A DNA stretch of 15,579 nucleotides from Planctomycetaceae bacterium (GCA_002685655.1 NYXM01000090.1:1-15579); one strand, 5' to 3'. Numbered from the stretch's first letter, positions 6,896-14,740 are shown. The notes: generated by a model from the letters alone, not told the origin. Program-made: numbers and translations.

Positions 6896-9800
6896 CTATT
6901 GTTGCGGACCGAACAACTTTTCTAAACCCCGCCCGATGCCTCGGTTGAGCTCCTGTTCGATCAACCCCGACGCGGCATTTGTTAGGGTCTGACGCGTCAT
7001 CTGTTCCAACGCGGACCGTTCCAGCCGCGGCTTTGACAACGTGCCTTGAATGGGAATGCGTAGCGACTGGCCTTTCAACGACGCCAGGTAGCGGCTACTG
7101 CTGAGCCACTGATCGCGAATGGGTATCTCGGCCATCATCGACAGAGATTGATCCGTTCCAACCGAACCACGCGTGCGGATCACAACATCCTTAACCCGCA
7201 TTTCCAGACCCTGATGGTGAATTCGATTGTCCAACAACTTAAAGTCGATTTCTTGATCGGGTAGTTCCAGCCACGTGCCCGCCGCCGAACCGATGGCACC
7301 CAAGGGCTGTCCTACGGCCAGGGCGCGAATCTGGTTGGCGACCAACAATAGTTCCCGTGCCAGCGGACCAGGACCAATATGTGCCTGATGCACAATCAGT
7401 TTTCCTTTTATGTCCGCGGACTGTGGCACATCCAAGGGCACCGATGCACCGTCGAGCCTGACGCTGAATGTGCCTTCGGCCGCGGTCGCGTCAGCAACCA
7501 ACGGCGCAACATACTTCAGCCAGCTTTGGCACATTTCCTTGGTGATGCGAACGTTCTCCGCACCACTCCCGTGCGCTAATTGCAGCACCATCGGCGAACG
7601 GTTCATCAACAGCCGCGGTGTCAAACGCAACGTCCCTTCGGCCAGCGGGACCTGCAACATGCGTGCAGTCGCAATTCCGTCCGCCATTTCGGTTTCAATT
7701 TGACCGGGACCGATCGTGAAGCCTTGAATCTCTGCCGACGTCCATGCCAGACTACCCTGCGCCATCAGTTCGGTCAGGATCGACGCAGCCGGCTGTGGAA
7801 CTGCAGTGGATGACACATTCCGCGTCGACACGGGTGTTTCGGTAACTGAGAGCAGCGGGCCGCGGACCTTGAACGGTTTCGCATCACGGCCCTTTAACTG
7901 AACATGGTCGCCCAACTGCGGACGCAGTTTTCGCGTGACGCGTTCCAAGTCATAACCAACCTGTCCTTCGACGTCGAGATAGCAGCGACCGAGTGGATCG
8001 CTCACTTGGCCGCGCGCGCCAAGGCTCACTGCATCACCCGAGATTTCGATCTTGTCCAAGCGAACGGTCTGGTCTGCGTGCACATACCCGATAAGGCCCG
8101 CGACTTTCAACACTGGCTCGTTCCACAGTGAATTCCGGTTCGCACTGGCGGTGGGTGCTGCGACCACGGTCTGATCCGCCTTGGGACCGATAGACTCGAC
8201 CGGAGTGGCATAAGCGAACTTGCTGATGTCGGCCTGCACATCCGCCGTCGTCAGGCCCGCCTGATGTGTCATCCGAATCTGCCCAACTGCGTCGCCGGAA
8301 AACTGCTGCGTGAGCGCTTGGTTTGGGCCGGCAAACCAACGGGTCAACTGCGCCAGATCCGCACGATATCCCGCGTTACCAGAGATCTCGAACTGTGCGG
8401 GTGAACTCTTAAACCGGACGTCCTCAGCTTGGAACGAGAGCGAGGAGCTCGCGTAGGTCGCTCGGGTTGTGACGAACTCCATTTCGTCCAAGTTGAGCAC
8501 TGCTTGCGTCTTCAGCTGCACTTCCGGTTCACGGATATTCAGACCCGCACCGACCAGGTTGAATTGTCTGACACGAATGTCCGCCGCGTCGATTTCCACG
8601 AGGTGCGGCGATCCAGTTCCCTGGACAGTTGCATCGACGATACCGTCAAGAGAAACATTAACTGCCGGCAGCCATGGTCGGGCGCGAGTTCGCCAGGAAC
8701 GCAATTCTCCCTGCAACTGAGCCCGCAGGGGCAATGCTGTATTGGTCGACAGCGAGGCGACAGGCCGCAGCAATTCGGCCAGTAGCACATCGCCCGCAGA
8801 CTCGACGCGCAACGAAGCTTGTTGCAGTCCGCGCCCCCCGGCTTCGTCCAGCGTTCCGGTCGCGGCGATATCGATGCGCATCTGTGCTTCCCGCCACGGT
8901 GGCTGATCGCCGCGGTTCAACTCGAAATTCGTAGCCTCGGCCGTCGCTCGCAGCGCGACCTGACCCGCTGCGACCTGGTTCCACTGAATATCCGTCTGCA
9001 GACGGCCAGCCAATCCTAGATCGCCAACGTCAACAAATCGGCTGACTTCCTTGAAAAACTGCGTCAGGTCGCATTCGGCGGCAAGTGTCCCTTGCTGTTG
9101 CGTCCCCCTGGCGTTGAGGCGAAAGAAACTGGCGTGACAATCAAGCTGATCAACGATGTACTCGCGCCCCGATTGTCGCGCCGTGAAGGCGATCTCGACC
9201 GGTTCGTCAAACCGAATTGGCAGGCCGTCGTGGGTCCCTGCTAGATCCGACGCCGTGACCAGCGTTCTCCATTGACTTCCCTCATTTCCCTGTTGCGCGG
9301 TCAGCGAACCGGAGACCCGACCAGAGGTGAGTTCCACGGATTCCCGAATTCGTAAAGTGTTGGGCAGCATCTGGGCGAGTTGAGCGACATCCACATTTCC
9401 CGCCACTTGGTACGCACCTCGCTGCCAGACGTCCGCGAGCACTGCCGACAGGTCTTCCAACGGTGAAACCCGCGTGTCACCTTGGCCCTCCGCGCGAAGG
9501 CTCATCACATCCGATGCCACGGCGAGATCTGTCACTTGCCACGTATCGTCCTGGCGGGAAATCAGACCTTGTAAGCTGATGCCTTGCAGCGCCACGCGAT
9601 CTGGGCCGAGCCACTGCGGGGCGATGAGCTGCAGTTGCTCGACGGTAATGGCACTAAGATTCACCGTTTCACCCCGGGCGCCCCAGTCAATCCGCACGTC
9701 GCCGCCGAGTGTACCGGTCAGGTTGATTCCTGGTGCCCCACGACGCAACAAGGATTCTAAAACACTCAGGTCGAACCGCCGGACTTCGGCCGTAAGATCG

Positions 9801-10477
9801 CCACTGCCTAGCGCCGCGCTGCTACCGTCTGTCGTTTGTTGCCACATGACGTCGGCTACGAGCGATCCGGGCTGTGCGTCACCGCCCGTGACGTTCGCTT
9901 CGAAATGCACAATAGTCTTGGCATCGACGCCCTGGGATGTCAACGTCACGTTGATCCCCTCGGCGTTCCATTTCCTGCCAGTTGGCCCATCGAATGCAGT
10001 CACCGTGCCATCGACGAATTCGATCGTAATGTTGATCGGACCGGAGTCGGATGCCGGCTGTGTTAGCAGTGGCCGGATGGCATCCTCCAAGTTGCTCGTG
10101 TTCTCCTCGAGCACGAGATTCAGCTTGGGTTGGTCAATTCGTATCACGCCGACGTTAGTGGGATCGATGATCAGTGATAGGAGCGTGTTCTTGGTGCGCG
10201 CTGTGCTGGCCAACAGAATCGGTTCGCCCTGCTTGTCTTGTGCCACAACGTCGTTCACAACGATTGAGGAAAGCCAACCCGCCGAGATATGGCCGGTCGA
10301 GATCTTCCCCTCGAAACCCTCAGTTACTTGTTTCAGGATCGTCGACTTCAACGAACTGTTAACCGCGATCGTTGGTGCGAACCACACCAGCCCAACCAAC
10401 ACGATTCCAATCAGAAACACTAACGAAATCCGACGACGTGGGCGGGCGGCGCGCTGGCGAAAGAGACCTAAGACCAT
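6896..10477 (-). CDS. large AsmA/TamB-like inner-membrane envelope protein
   Basis: A 1193-residue protein starting at the ATG with GAGGT a few nt upstream. A basic N terminus (RQRAARPRRR) precedes one membrane helix (about 17-38), followed by a very long periplasmic region of alternating beta-rich segments. The early part (ILKQVTEGFEGKISTGHISAGW, then IVVNDVVAQD) and the C-terminal part (RIPIQGTLSKPRLERSALEQ, then a helical tail ending LEKLFGPQQ) resemble AsmA-like repeating beta-groove proteins. Such proteins are thought to move phospholipids or support outer-membrane assembly. No enzyme motif is visible. The length exceeds classical AsmA (about 600 residues) and fits the wider family. It is followed by the RNase Z-like hydrolase, probably in one transcript. 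The AsmA-like class is likely; the exact subfamily is not decided. Confidence 0.72.
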   Translation of the reverse strand: MVLGLFRQRAARPRRRISLVFLIGIVLVGLVWFAPTIAVNSSLKSTILKQVTEGFEGKISTGHISAGWLSSIVVNDVVAQDKQGEPILLASTARTKNTLLSLIIDPTNVGVIRIDQPKLNLVLEENTSNLEDAIRPLLTQPASDSGPINITIEFVDGTVTAFDGPTGRKWNAEGINVTLTSQGVDAKTIVHFEANVTGGDAQPGSLVADVMWQQTTDGSSAALGSGDLTAEVRRFDLSVLESLLRRGAPGINLTGTLGGDVRIDWGARGETVNLSAITVEQLQLIAPQWLGPDRVALQGISLQGLISRQDDTWQVTDLAVASDVMSLRAEGQGDTRVSPLEDLSAVLADVWQRGAYQVAGNVDVAQLAQMLPNTLRIRESVELTSGRVSGSLTAQQGNEGSQWRTLVTASDLAGTHDGLPIRFDEPVEIAFTARQSGREYIVDQLDCHASFFRLNARGTQQQGTLAAECDLTQFFKEVSRFVDVGDLGLAGRLQTDIQWNQVAAGQVALRATAEATNFELNRGDQPPWREAQMRIDIAATGTLDEAGGRGLQQASLRVESAGDVLLAELLRPVASLSTNTALPLRAQLQGELRSWRTRARPWLPAVNVSLDGIVDATVQGTGSPHLVEIDAADIRVRQFNLVGAGLNIREPEVQLKTQAVLNLDEMEFVTTRATYASSSLSFQAEDVRFKSSPAQFEISGNAGYRADLAQLTRWFAGPNQALTQQFSGDAVGQIRMTHQAGLTTADVQADISKFAYATPVESIGPKADQTVVAAPTASANRNSLWNEPVLKVAGLIGYVHADQTVRLDKIEISGDAVSLGARGQVSDPLGRCYLDVEGQVGYDLERVTRKLRPQLGDHVQLKGRDAKPFKVRGPLLSVTETPVSTRNVSSTAVPQPAASILTELMAQGSLAWTSAEIQGFTIGPGQIETEMADGIATARMLQVPLAEGTLRLTPRLLMNRSPMVLQLAHGSGAENVRITKEMCQSWLKYVAPLVADATAAEGTFSVRLDGASVPLDVPQSADIKGKLIVHQAHIGPGPLARELLLVANQIRALAVGQPLGAIGSAAGTWLELPDQEIDFKLLDNRIHHQGLEMRVKDVVIRTRGSVGTDQSLSMMAEIPIRDQWLSSSRYLASLKGQSLRIPIQGTLSKPRLERSALEQMTRQTLTNAASGLIEQELNRGIGRGLEKLFGPQQ

Positions 10478-10594
10478 GATGACCTCGAATAACTCCGCAA
10501 TCGAAAGACGGCCCCAAGAGGATTTGGGTGGAGGATTCTAGATAGGCGGCCAGAATCCTGCCAGACCGTATTTTCAACGTGCCAGCGTAGCTAG

Positions 10595-10609
10595 CGAGGC
10601 TGTGCCTCG
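10595..10609. repeat. short perfect hairpin
   Basis: CGAGGC and GCCTCG pair perfectly around a TGT loop. It lies in the leader side of the AsmA-like gene. Confidence 0.35.
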
Positions 10610-10673
10610 GACCGACGCGAGCTATCGCTCGGTTGTGGTGACCCGCTCCCGTTGGTCGGTGGTCTACCAGAAC

Positions 10674-10746
10674 GGGGTCGGGAGTCTTTCTCGGGCGACG
10701 ACTCACGAGTGGCAGACACCCATGGCCGAAAAAGACTCCCGACCCC
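10674..10746 (-). terminator. long inverted repeat downstream of the oxidoreductase gene
   Basis: Arms of 21 nt (10674-10694 and 10726-10746) match at 20 of 21 positions; the one mismatch is at 10690/10730. The core is GGGGTCGGGAGTCTTT. The 31-nt loop carries its own ACTC-AC-GAGT mini-stem. It starts 30 nt after the oxidoreductase stop codon, so it may end that transcript, although a T-run is found only inside the stem. It could instead be a dispersed miniature repeat. Confidence 0.5.
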
Positions 10747-10776
10747 CTCACCGTTCCTTAATGACCATAATCCCGA

Positions 10777-11874
10777 CTAAAGCAACGTCAGGGGGTTTTT
10801 GCGATTCTCCAAAGGCACGCTCACCAGTGCGTTCTGCCGATGGGATTCAAACACGCCGGCGATCATCTCGATCGTCGTCCGCCCCTCGTAAACGCTGCAT
10901 TCGGGCAATCGATCTTCTTGAATCGCCTGCAACAGATCGCGCACTGCCAGCACGTTGCCTGCGTTCAGACCGCCGTTGTTCAGCGGTTCGGGCTGGCCCG
11001 GTCCAGCTGAAGAAACAGGGATCCACTTGGCCGCACTCCTGCCGGGCGACCATTTAGGATCTGGCAGGAAATTCACAGCTGGCAAATATCCAGACAGGAT
11101 TTCAATAATCCCTTCCGAGCCAAAAATCTGCACGCCGAATCGCTGGCCCTTGCCCTGGTCGCGTTGCGAAGCGAAATAAGCGGTCACACCATCATCCATG
11201 CCGTACATGGCGGCCAGGGAATCGCCGGCAAGCGGCCCGATCCCTTCGCTGCCCTCTGCGACGTCCTGCTTGGTAATTGGCTGATTGTCTTGCTGTACTT
11301 GGGCAAAACACCAATTCGGTTCACCGCCAAAATGGTGCATCAGGTTCATGACGTGGCTTCCCAGTACCCACAGATCCTCGCCACCGCCACGACGATCTTC
11401 TTTGCCACGACCACGCATTTCCAAGACCTTGCCGACCTTGCCGTCGGCGATCAAGTCACGAACGACGTGCAATTTCGGGCTGTAACGCGTTTGGTGCGCT
11501 AGTGCCAATTTGACATGCTTCTTCTCACACGCCAACGCCATCTGATCGGCCTCTTCCAAGGTCCGGCACATGGGTTTTTCCATATAGACATGCATCCCAC
11601 GTTCAGCGGCCGCCACCACCATATCGCGATGTTGATTGACCCAACGCGGACAGACCGCCACGATGTCTGGCTTCGTCTCGTCGAGCAGCTTGCGGTAGTC
11701 AGCAAAACCAAGTGGTGCCTTGAGACGCTTGATCGCCTGCGCTCGGCCGCCTTCATCGGGATCCGCGACACCCACGATTTCGCACTCAGGAAATTGAAGC
11801 CAGACGGAATCAACTCCGTGACCGTAATTGCCTTTCCCCGTGTGTCCGATGACGCCAACTCGATAAGTTGCCAC
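10777..11874 (-). CDS. Gfo/Idh/MocA-family oxidoreductase
   Basis: A 365-residue protein. The GTG at 11874 was chosen because AGGAG lies 7 nt upstream and the Rossmann fold begins at once (ATYRVGVIGHTGKGNYGHG). The open frame extends 103 codons further upstream, but those residues look non-coding. Motifs include the nucleotide-binding loop (6-20), VGVADPD (35-41), the EKP signature (99-101, in YMEKPMCRTLEEAD), and GSHVMNLMHHFGG (172-184), which supplies the histidines expected near the active site. These enzymes oxidise or reduce sugars and cyclitols with NAD(P). The loop departs from plain GxGxxG, reading GHTGKGNYGHG. There is no Tat signal, so it is likely cytosolic. It is divergent from the methyltransferase cassette and apparently unrelated to it. 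Substrate unknown. Confidence 0.85.
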   Translation of the reverse strand: MATYRVGVIGHTGKGNYGHGVDSVWLQFPECEIVGVADPDEGGRAQAIKRLKAPLGFADYRKLLDETKPDIVAVCPRWVNQHRDMVVAAAERGMHVYMEKPMCRTLEEADQMALACEKKHVKLALAHQTRYSPKLHVVRDLIADGKVGKVLEMRGRGKEDRRGGGEDLWVLGSHVMNLMHHFGGEPNWCFAQVQQDNQPITKQDVAEGSEGIGPLAGDSLAAMYGMDDGVTAYFASQRDQGKGQRFGVQIFGSEGIIEILSGYLPAVNFLPDPKWSPGRSAAKWIPVSSAGPGQPEPLNNGGLNAGNVLAVRDLLQAIQEDRLPECSVYEGRTTIEMIAGVFESHRQNALVSVPLENRKNPLTLL

Positions 11875-12077
11875 GAGATTTCTCCTATTGCCGAACGGAA
11901 CGTACAGCGAGCATTGTGACCTTCCGTTCATCCGAAAGCAAACAGTTGAAGACGCCGAAGCTGCTTGATTTTCTGGTTCGAAAAAGAAGATTTCACAGCC
12001 TATCTGGTTCGCTGCGCATACCAAGATGGGCAAAAGGGTGGGGCTTGGTCGAGTTTCCGCCTTAAGCTTCAAGCTCG

Positions 12078-12106
12078 TTGAACGGGTCGTCAGAATGCCG
12101 TAAAAT
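12078..12106 (+). promoter_or_regulatory. sigma70-type promoter for the methyltransferase cassette
   Basis: TTGAAC (12078-12083) and TAAAAT (12101-12106) are 17 nt apart, close to the bacterial housekeeping consensus. Transcription would start near 12113, giving a leader of about 44 nt made mostly of the duplicated ribosome-binding segment. Confidence 0.55.
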
Positions 12107-12113
12107 GCAGGTT

Positions 12114-12153
12114 GATCCTGTTTGGAGGGAGTCGATCCTGTTTGGAGGGAGTC
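12114..12153 (+). repeat. perfect 20-bp tandem duplication carrying the Shine-Dalgarno
   Basis: The unit GATCCTGTTTGGAGGGAGTC occurs twice with no spacer (12114-12133 and 12134-12153). Each copy holds GGAGG; the second lies 8 nt before the GTG start at 12157 and is the working ribosome-binding site. The first copy lies 28 nt before the start. Confidence 0.9.
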
Positions 12154-12156
12154 AGT

Positions 12157-13821
12157 GTGGCGTTGCAAAAAAACAGCATCCATCAGGGTGATTGTATTGA
12201 GTCGTTGAAGAAGGTCAGCAAAGAGTCAGTCGACCTCGTTTTTGCCGATCCACCCTTCAACATCGGATACAAGTACGACGTTTATGACGATGCAAAACAG
12301 ACTGACGACTACCTCAGCTGGAGTCGTGAGTGGATCAGGGGGGTTCACCGTATCTTGAAACCCAATGGCACATTTTGGCTGGCCATTGGTGATGAGTACG
12401 CAGCTGAATTGAAAATCGAGGCCAAGAAGGCAGGTTTTCATTGTCGCAGTTGGGTGATCTGGTATTACACATTCGGCGTGAACTGCGTGAACGGCTTCAG
12501 TCGGTCGCACACCCATCTCTTTCATTTCGTCAAGGACCAGACGGATTTCACTTTCAACAGATTACATCCGCATGTGCGGGTAAAGTCGGCCAGACAGCTT
12601 GTCTATGCGGACAGTCGTGCGAATCCCAACGGCAGGTTGCCCGACAATACGTGGATCATACGGCCTCAGGATGCGCCGGAAAGTTTCACCCCAAATCACG
12701 ACACATGGTACTTCGCACGTGTCGCCGGAACCTTCAAAGAACGCGAGGGGTTCCATGGTTGTCAAATGCCGGAACAGTTGCTCGCGAGAATCATCAGAGT
12801 TTCAAGCCATCCACAGGATCTCGTGGTTGACCCTTTCGGCGGCAGTGGAACCACACTGTGTGTTGCAAAAAAACTGGGGCGGCAATGGATTGGGTTCGAA
12901 CTTTCTGATGACTACACCAACTACATCGAACACAGATTAGATGGAACGAACGTTGGCGATCCGATCGATGGCCCCGAAAACCCAATTAAGAGTGCGCCAA
13001 CTACGGCGAAAGGCAAGCGGCGAAAAAAACCGTTCGACGACGATACGGAGAAGGCAGTTATCGCTGCCTACAAACAAGCGGGCTGCGGTTATCCGGCGGA
13101 TTATCTCTTGTGCGACATAGAGTTGAACGCGGATTTCGTTTCTGAATGTCGAAAGCGCTGCAACGGTGGAAGCGCGTACTTGTGGAACCATTTCCTGTTG
13201 AATTTGAGGAAAAACAACAAACTTCCAAGAGCGACAAAGCGGCCCGGGCGAATCAATTCAATGCAAATGGACACGTACGGGTTCGCCAGCGAAGTCGCAT
13301 GGCGATTGCTGGCAATCGATTATCGTCGCACGCTCGACGACATCTTGTGTTCGCCCGAATTTGCTGCCGAGTTTGATCGCTTGGCTGCCGAATTCGGCCC
13401 AAGGGATGTCTCCGTGACGTCTCTGGACTATCGGCGCGCAGCGCAATCCATTCGAAAACGATCGAAAAACGCCAGAGTTACCAGCGCAAAACAGTTTAGT
13501 CAGTGGTTTCGCAAGACTCGAAAACTGCGACGGGTTGACATCGAAGAGTGCCTTAATGCAGAGTTCGAGATCCCCGGCGTTTTTGTCCTCTGTTCAGATA
13601 ACTATGGGATCTATGCCGGAGAAAGTGAGAACATCCGTGTTCGGGTCCAACAGGTTCGTGAAAACCCGAAGTGGCAGGGTTTGGAACCAAATTCGATTCT
13701 GTATGAACCTAACGATGGGAGCCTCGCCACAAAGTATGCGCTCAAGTCTGCATTGGTCCGTCGCGAGAGTACACTTTTGAACTGCCAATTGTTGGTTCAT
13801 AATTCGGAGTTCCCGACTTAA
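12157..13821 (+). CDS. beta-class DNA methyltransferase with C-terminal GIY-YIG-like domain
   Basis: A 554-residue protein (GTG start after GGAGG). Residues 1-270 are an N6-adenine/N4-cytosine methyltransferase of the N6_N4_Mtase type: catalytic DPPFN (31-35), then QMPEQLLARII (203-213), then the S-adenosylmethionine site VVDPFGGSGTT (223-233) and GFELS (246-250). The catalytic-before-cofactor order is that of beta-class enzymes such as CcrM and HinfI. DPPF favours adenine-N6. A basic linker (TAKGKRRKKP) leads to a region of about 180 residues with no recognised fold, a candidate target-recognition part. Residues 473-554 resemble a GIY-YIG nuclease: PGVFVL, YGIYAGES, NIRVR and YALKSALVRRESTLLN. 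Two expected catalytic residues look replaced (Phe for the first Tyr, Lys for the Glu). It is followed by two small genes. The methyltransferase call is firm; the GIY-YIG call is pattern-based. Confidence 0.85.
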   Translation: MALQKNSIHQGDCIESLKKVSKESVDLVFADPPFNIGYKYDVYDDAKQTDDYLSWSREWIRGVHRILKPNGTFWLAIGDEYAAELKIEAKKAGFHCRSWVIWYYTFGVNCVNGFSRSHTHLFHFVKDQTDFTFNRLHPHVRVKSARQLVYADSRANPNGRLPDNTWIIRPQDAPESFTPNHDTWYFARVAGTFKEREGFHGCQMPEQLLARIIRVSSHPQDLVVDPFGGSGTTLCVAKKLGRQWIGFELSDDYTNYIEHRLDGTNVGDPIDGPENPIKSAPTTAKGKRRKKPFDDDTEKAVIAAYKQAGCGYPADYLLCDIELNADFVSECRKRCNGGSAYLWNHFLLNLRKNNKLPRATKRPGRINSMQMDTYGFASEVAWRLLAIDYRRTLDDILCSPEFAAEFDRLAAEFGPRDVSVTSLDYRRAAQSIRKRSKNARVTSAKQFSQWFRKTRKLRRVDIEECLNAEFEIPGVFVLCSDNYGIYAGESENIRVRVQQVRENPKWQGLEPNSILYEPNDGSLATKYALKSALVRRESTLLNCQLLVHNSEFPT

Positions 13822-13826
13822 TAGTC

Positions 13827-14186
13827 ATGGACGAAAACGTCGCGAAGAGATGTCTGGCAATTTGTCCCCTATTCGAAGGCGAATTACTTCTTGAATTGAT
13901 CCTGCGCCATTGGAATCATCCGTTCGCGGACGAAGAACTTTTTCGTCAACAGCTGCTGGAAACGGCGACCGAAGTTCTGATGACGTCGTCTGATTCTTCC
14001 TGCCAGCACGTCTTCATAGATGAACTGCCGCCGCAGCAAATGAACTTCATATCCGCCATTTGGTACGTGGAATTCTGTGCCGTGCAGGATGACGATCGGC
14101 AACGTGAGTTGCGAGAAAGGTGGCTTGCCGAAGTTCGTCGTTGCTTGCCGTCCTGCTTTTGCCCGTTGGATTTGCTTGAACCATAG
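13827..14186 (+). CDS. 119-residue protein of unknown function in the methyltransferase cassette
   Basis: It starts 5 bp after the methyltransferase stop, with no clear Shine-Dalgarno, so it is probably translated by coupling. It is acidic in the first half (FEGELLLELILRHWNHPFADEELFRQQLLE) and likely mainly helical. The second half has NFISAIWYVEFCAVQDDDRQRELRERWLAEVRR, ending CLPSCFCPLDLLEP with three cysteines. No membrane segment, signal peptide or nuclease motif (such as PD-ExK or HNH) is visible. I do not recognise the family. Its position suggests a partner or regulator of the methyltransferase, but that is inference from spacing alone. Confidence 0.7.
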   Translation: MDENVAKRCLAICPLFEGELLLELILRHWNHPFADEELFRQQLLETATEVLMTSSDSSCQHVFIDELPPQQMNFISAIWYVEFCAVQDDDRQRELRERWLAEVRRCLPSCFCPLDLLEP

Positions 14187-14187
14187 T

Positions 14188-14310
14188 ATGCACAAGCCCC
14201 CAAAGCTCATCCTGACGTTCGACGATTTGCCATTGCAGGAAGCAATCAAGAAGCTCTTTGAAGATCCGGCTTTCGTTCGCAGCGAAGCACTCTTGAATGC
14301 TTCCGTGTGA
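14188..14310 (+). CDS. 40-residue small protein ending the methyltransferase cassette
   Basis: The ATG is one base after the preceding TAG, so it would be translated by reinitiation. The product (MHKPPKLILTFDDLPLQEAI, then KKLFEDPAFVRSEALLNASV) is compact, with a short amphipathic helix and no membrane segment. An open frame extends further upstream inside the 119-residue gene, but that part reads as a shadow. No family recognised. Tight spacing supports it as a real gene; the short length keeps confidence moderate. Confidence 0.45.
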   Translation: MHKPPKLILTFDDLPLQEAIKKLFEDPAFVRSEALLNASV

Positions 14311-14389
14311 CAGGCAAGATATCAGCCGGTTGGAAGAGATCATCTTACCATCTGCGCGCACGCACTGCGAGCTAGACGGGGGTGGTCTT

Positions 14390-14740
14390 TCAGGACTGGA
14401 TCACTCGCTGCATCCGATTGACCAGGCGGTCGATCCCCCCGCCCAAGAACTCTTTTTTCTTCTCGCCGGCAACGTACACGATCGTGTAGGGCAAGTCATC
14501 CAGTTCGCTGAGCCAGGGGTTTTCTTTCTTGAATGCGCCCAATCCTGGACGGTCCAATTCTAGCTTGCCGAAACGAACTTCGGTCCACCGCTGGTCGTCC
14601 GCCAGGAATCCATTCAATTCCTCGGTCCAGGCGCGGCAGGCTGGGCAGTCGGTCTTGCCCAGCATCAATACGACAGTTGGCGCGGCCAGGAAGTCGCGCC
14701 AACTGTCGCGGTCCAATATCTCGAGTCGACTCGTGATCAA
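14390..14740 (-). CDS. thioredoxin-like protein with CPAC active site
   Basis: A 116-residue protein starting with TTG at 14740. The start overlaps the peroxiredoxin stop (TTGA), and a GGGGGAGGGG tract lies about 8-10 nt upstream, supporting this unusual start. The fold is a single thioredoxin domain: TVVLMLGKTDCPACRAW (22-38) with redox cysteines 32 and 35, and LPYTIVYVAGE (83-93) with the cis-proline at 84. The usual Trp before the first cysteine is Asp. There is no signal peptide, so it is cytosolic. Coupling to the peroxiredoxin suggests it serves as its reductant; that partnership is inference, the fold is clear. Confidence 0.82.
   Translation of the reverse strand: MITSRLEILDRDSWRDFLAAPTVVLMLGKTDCPACRAWTEELNGFLADDQRWTEVRFGKLELDRPGLGAFKKENPWLSELDDLPYTIVYVAGEKKKEFLGGGIDRLVNRMQRVIQS

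Larger units (their letters stand above)
10478..10776. other. 299-bp intergenic spacer with palindromes
   Basis: This lies between the oxidoreductase stop and the AsmA-like start, both on the minus strand. It holds a short perfect stem (10595-10609) and a long inverted repeat (10674-10746). No coding frame is convincing. The promoter of the AsmA-like gene is expected near its left end, but none stands out. Confidence 0.5.

Noticed and set aside
9474..10541. 355-codon plus-strand open frame
   Set aside because: It lies opposite the AsmA-like gene, is rich in Ser, Thr, Pro and Arg without any motif, and the opposite strand gives a coherent membrane protein.
12114..12153. CRISPR-like repeat
   Set aside because: Only two adjacent copies with no spacer between them and no cas genes.
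12112..12156. TTG start for the methyltransferase
   Set aside because: It would translate through the duplicated ribosome-binding segment; the GTG at 12157 is well placed after GGAGG.
11875..12183. N-terminal extension of the oxidoreductase
   Set aside because: The GTG at 11874 has a good ribosome-binding site and begins at the Rossmann fold; the extension overlaps the promoter and start of the divergent methyltransferase.
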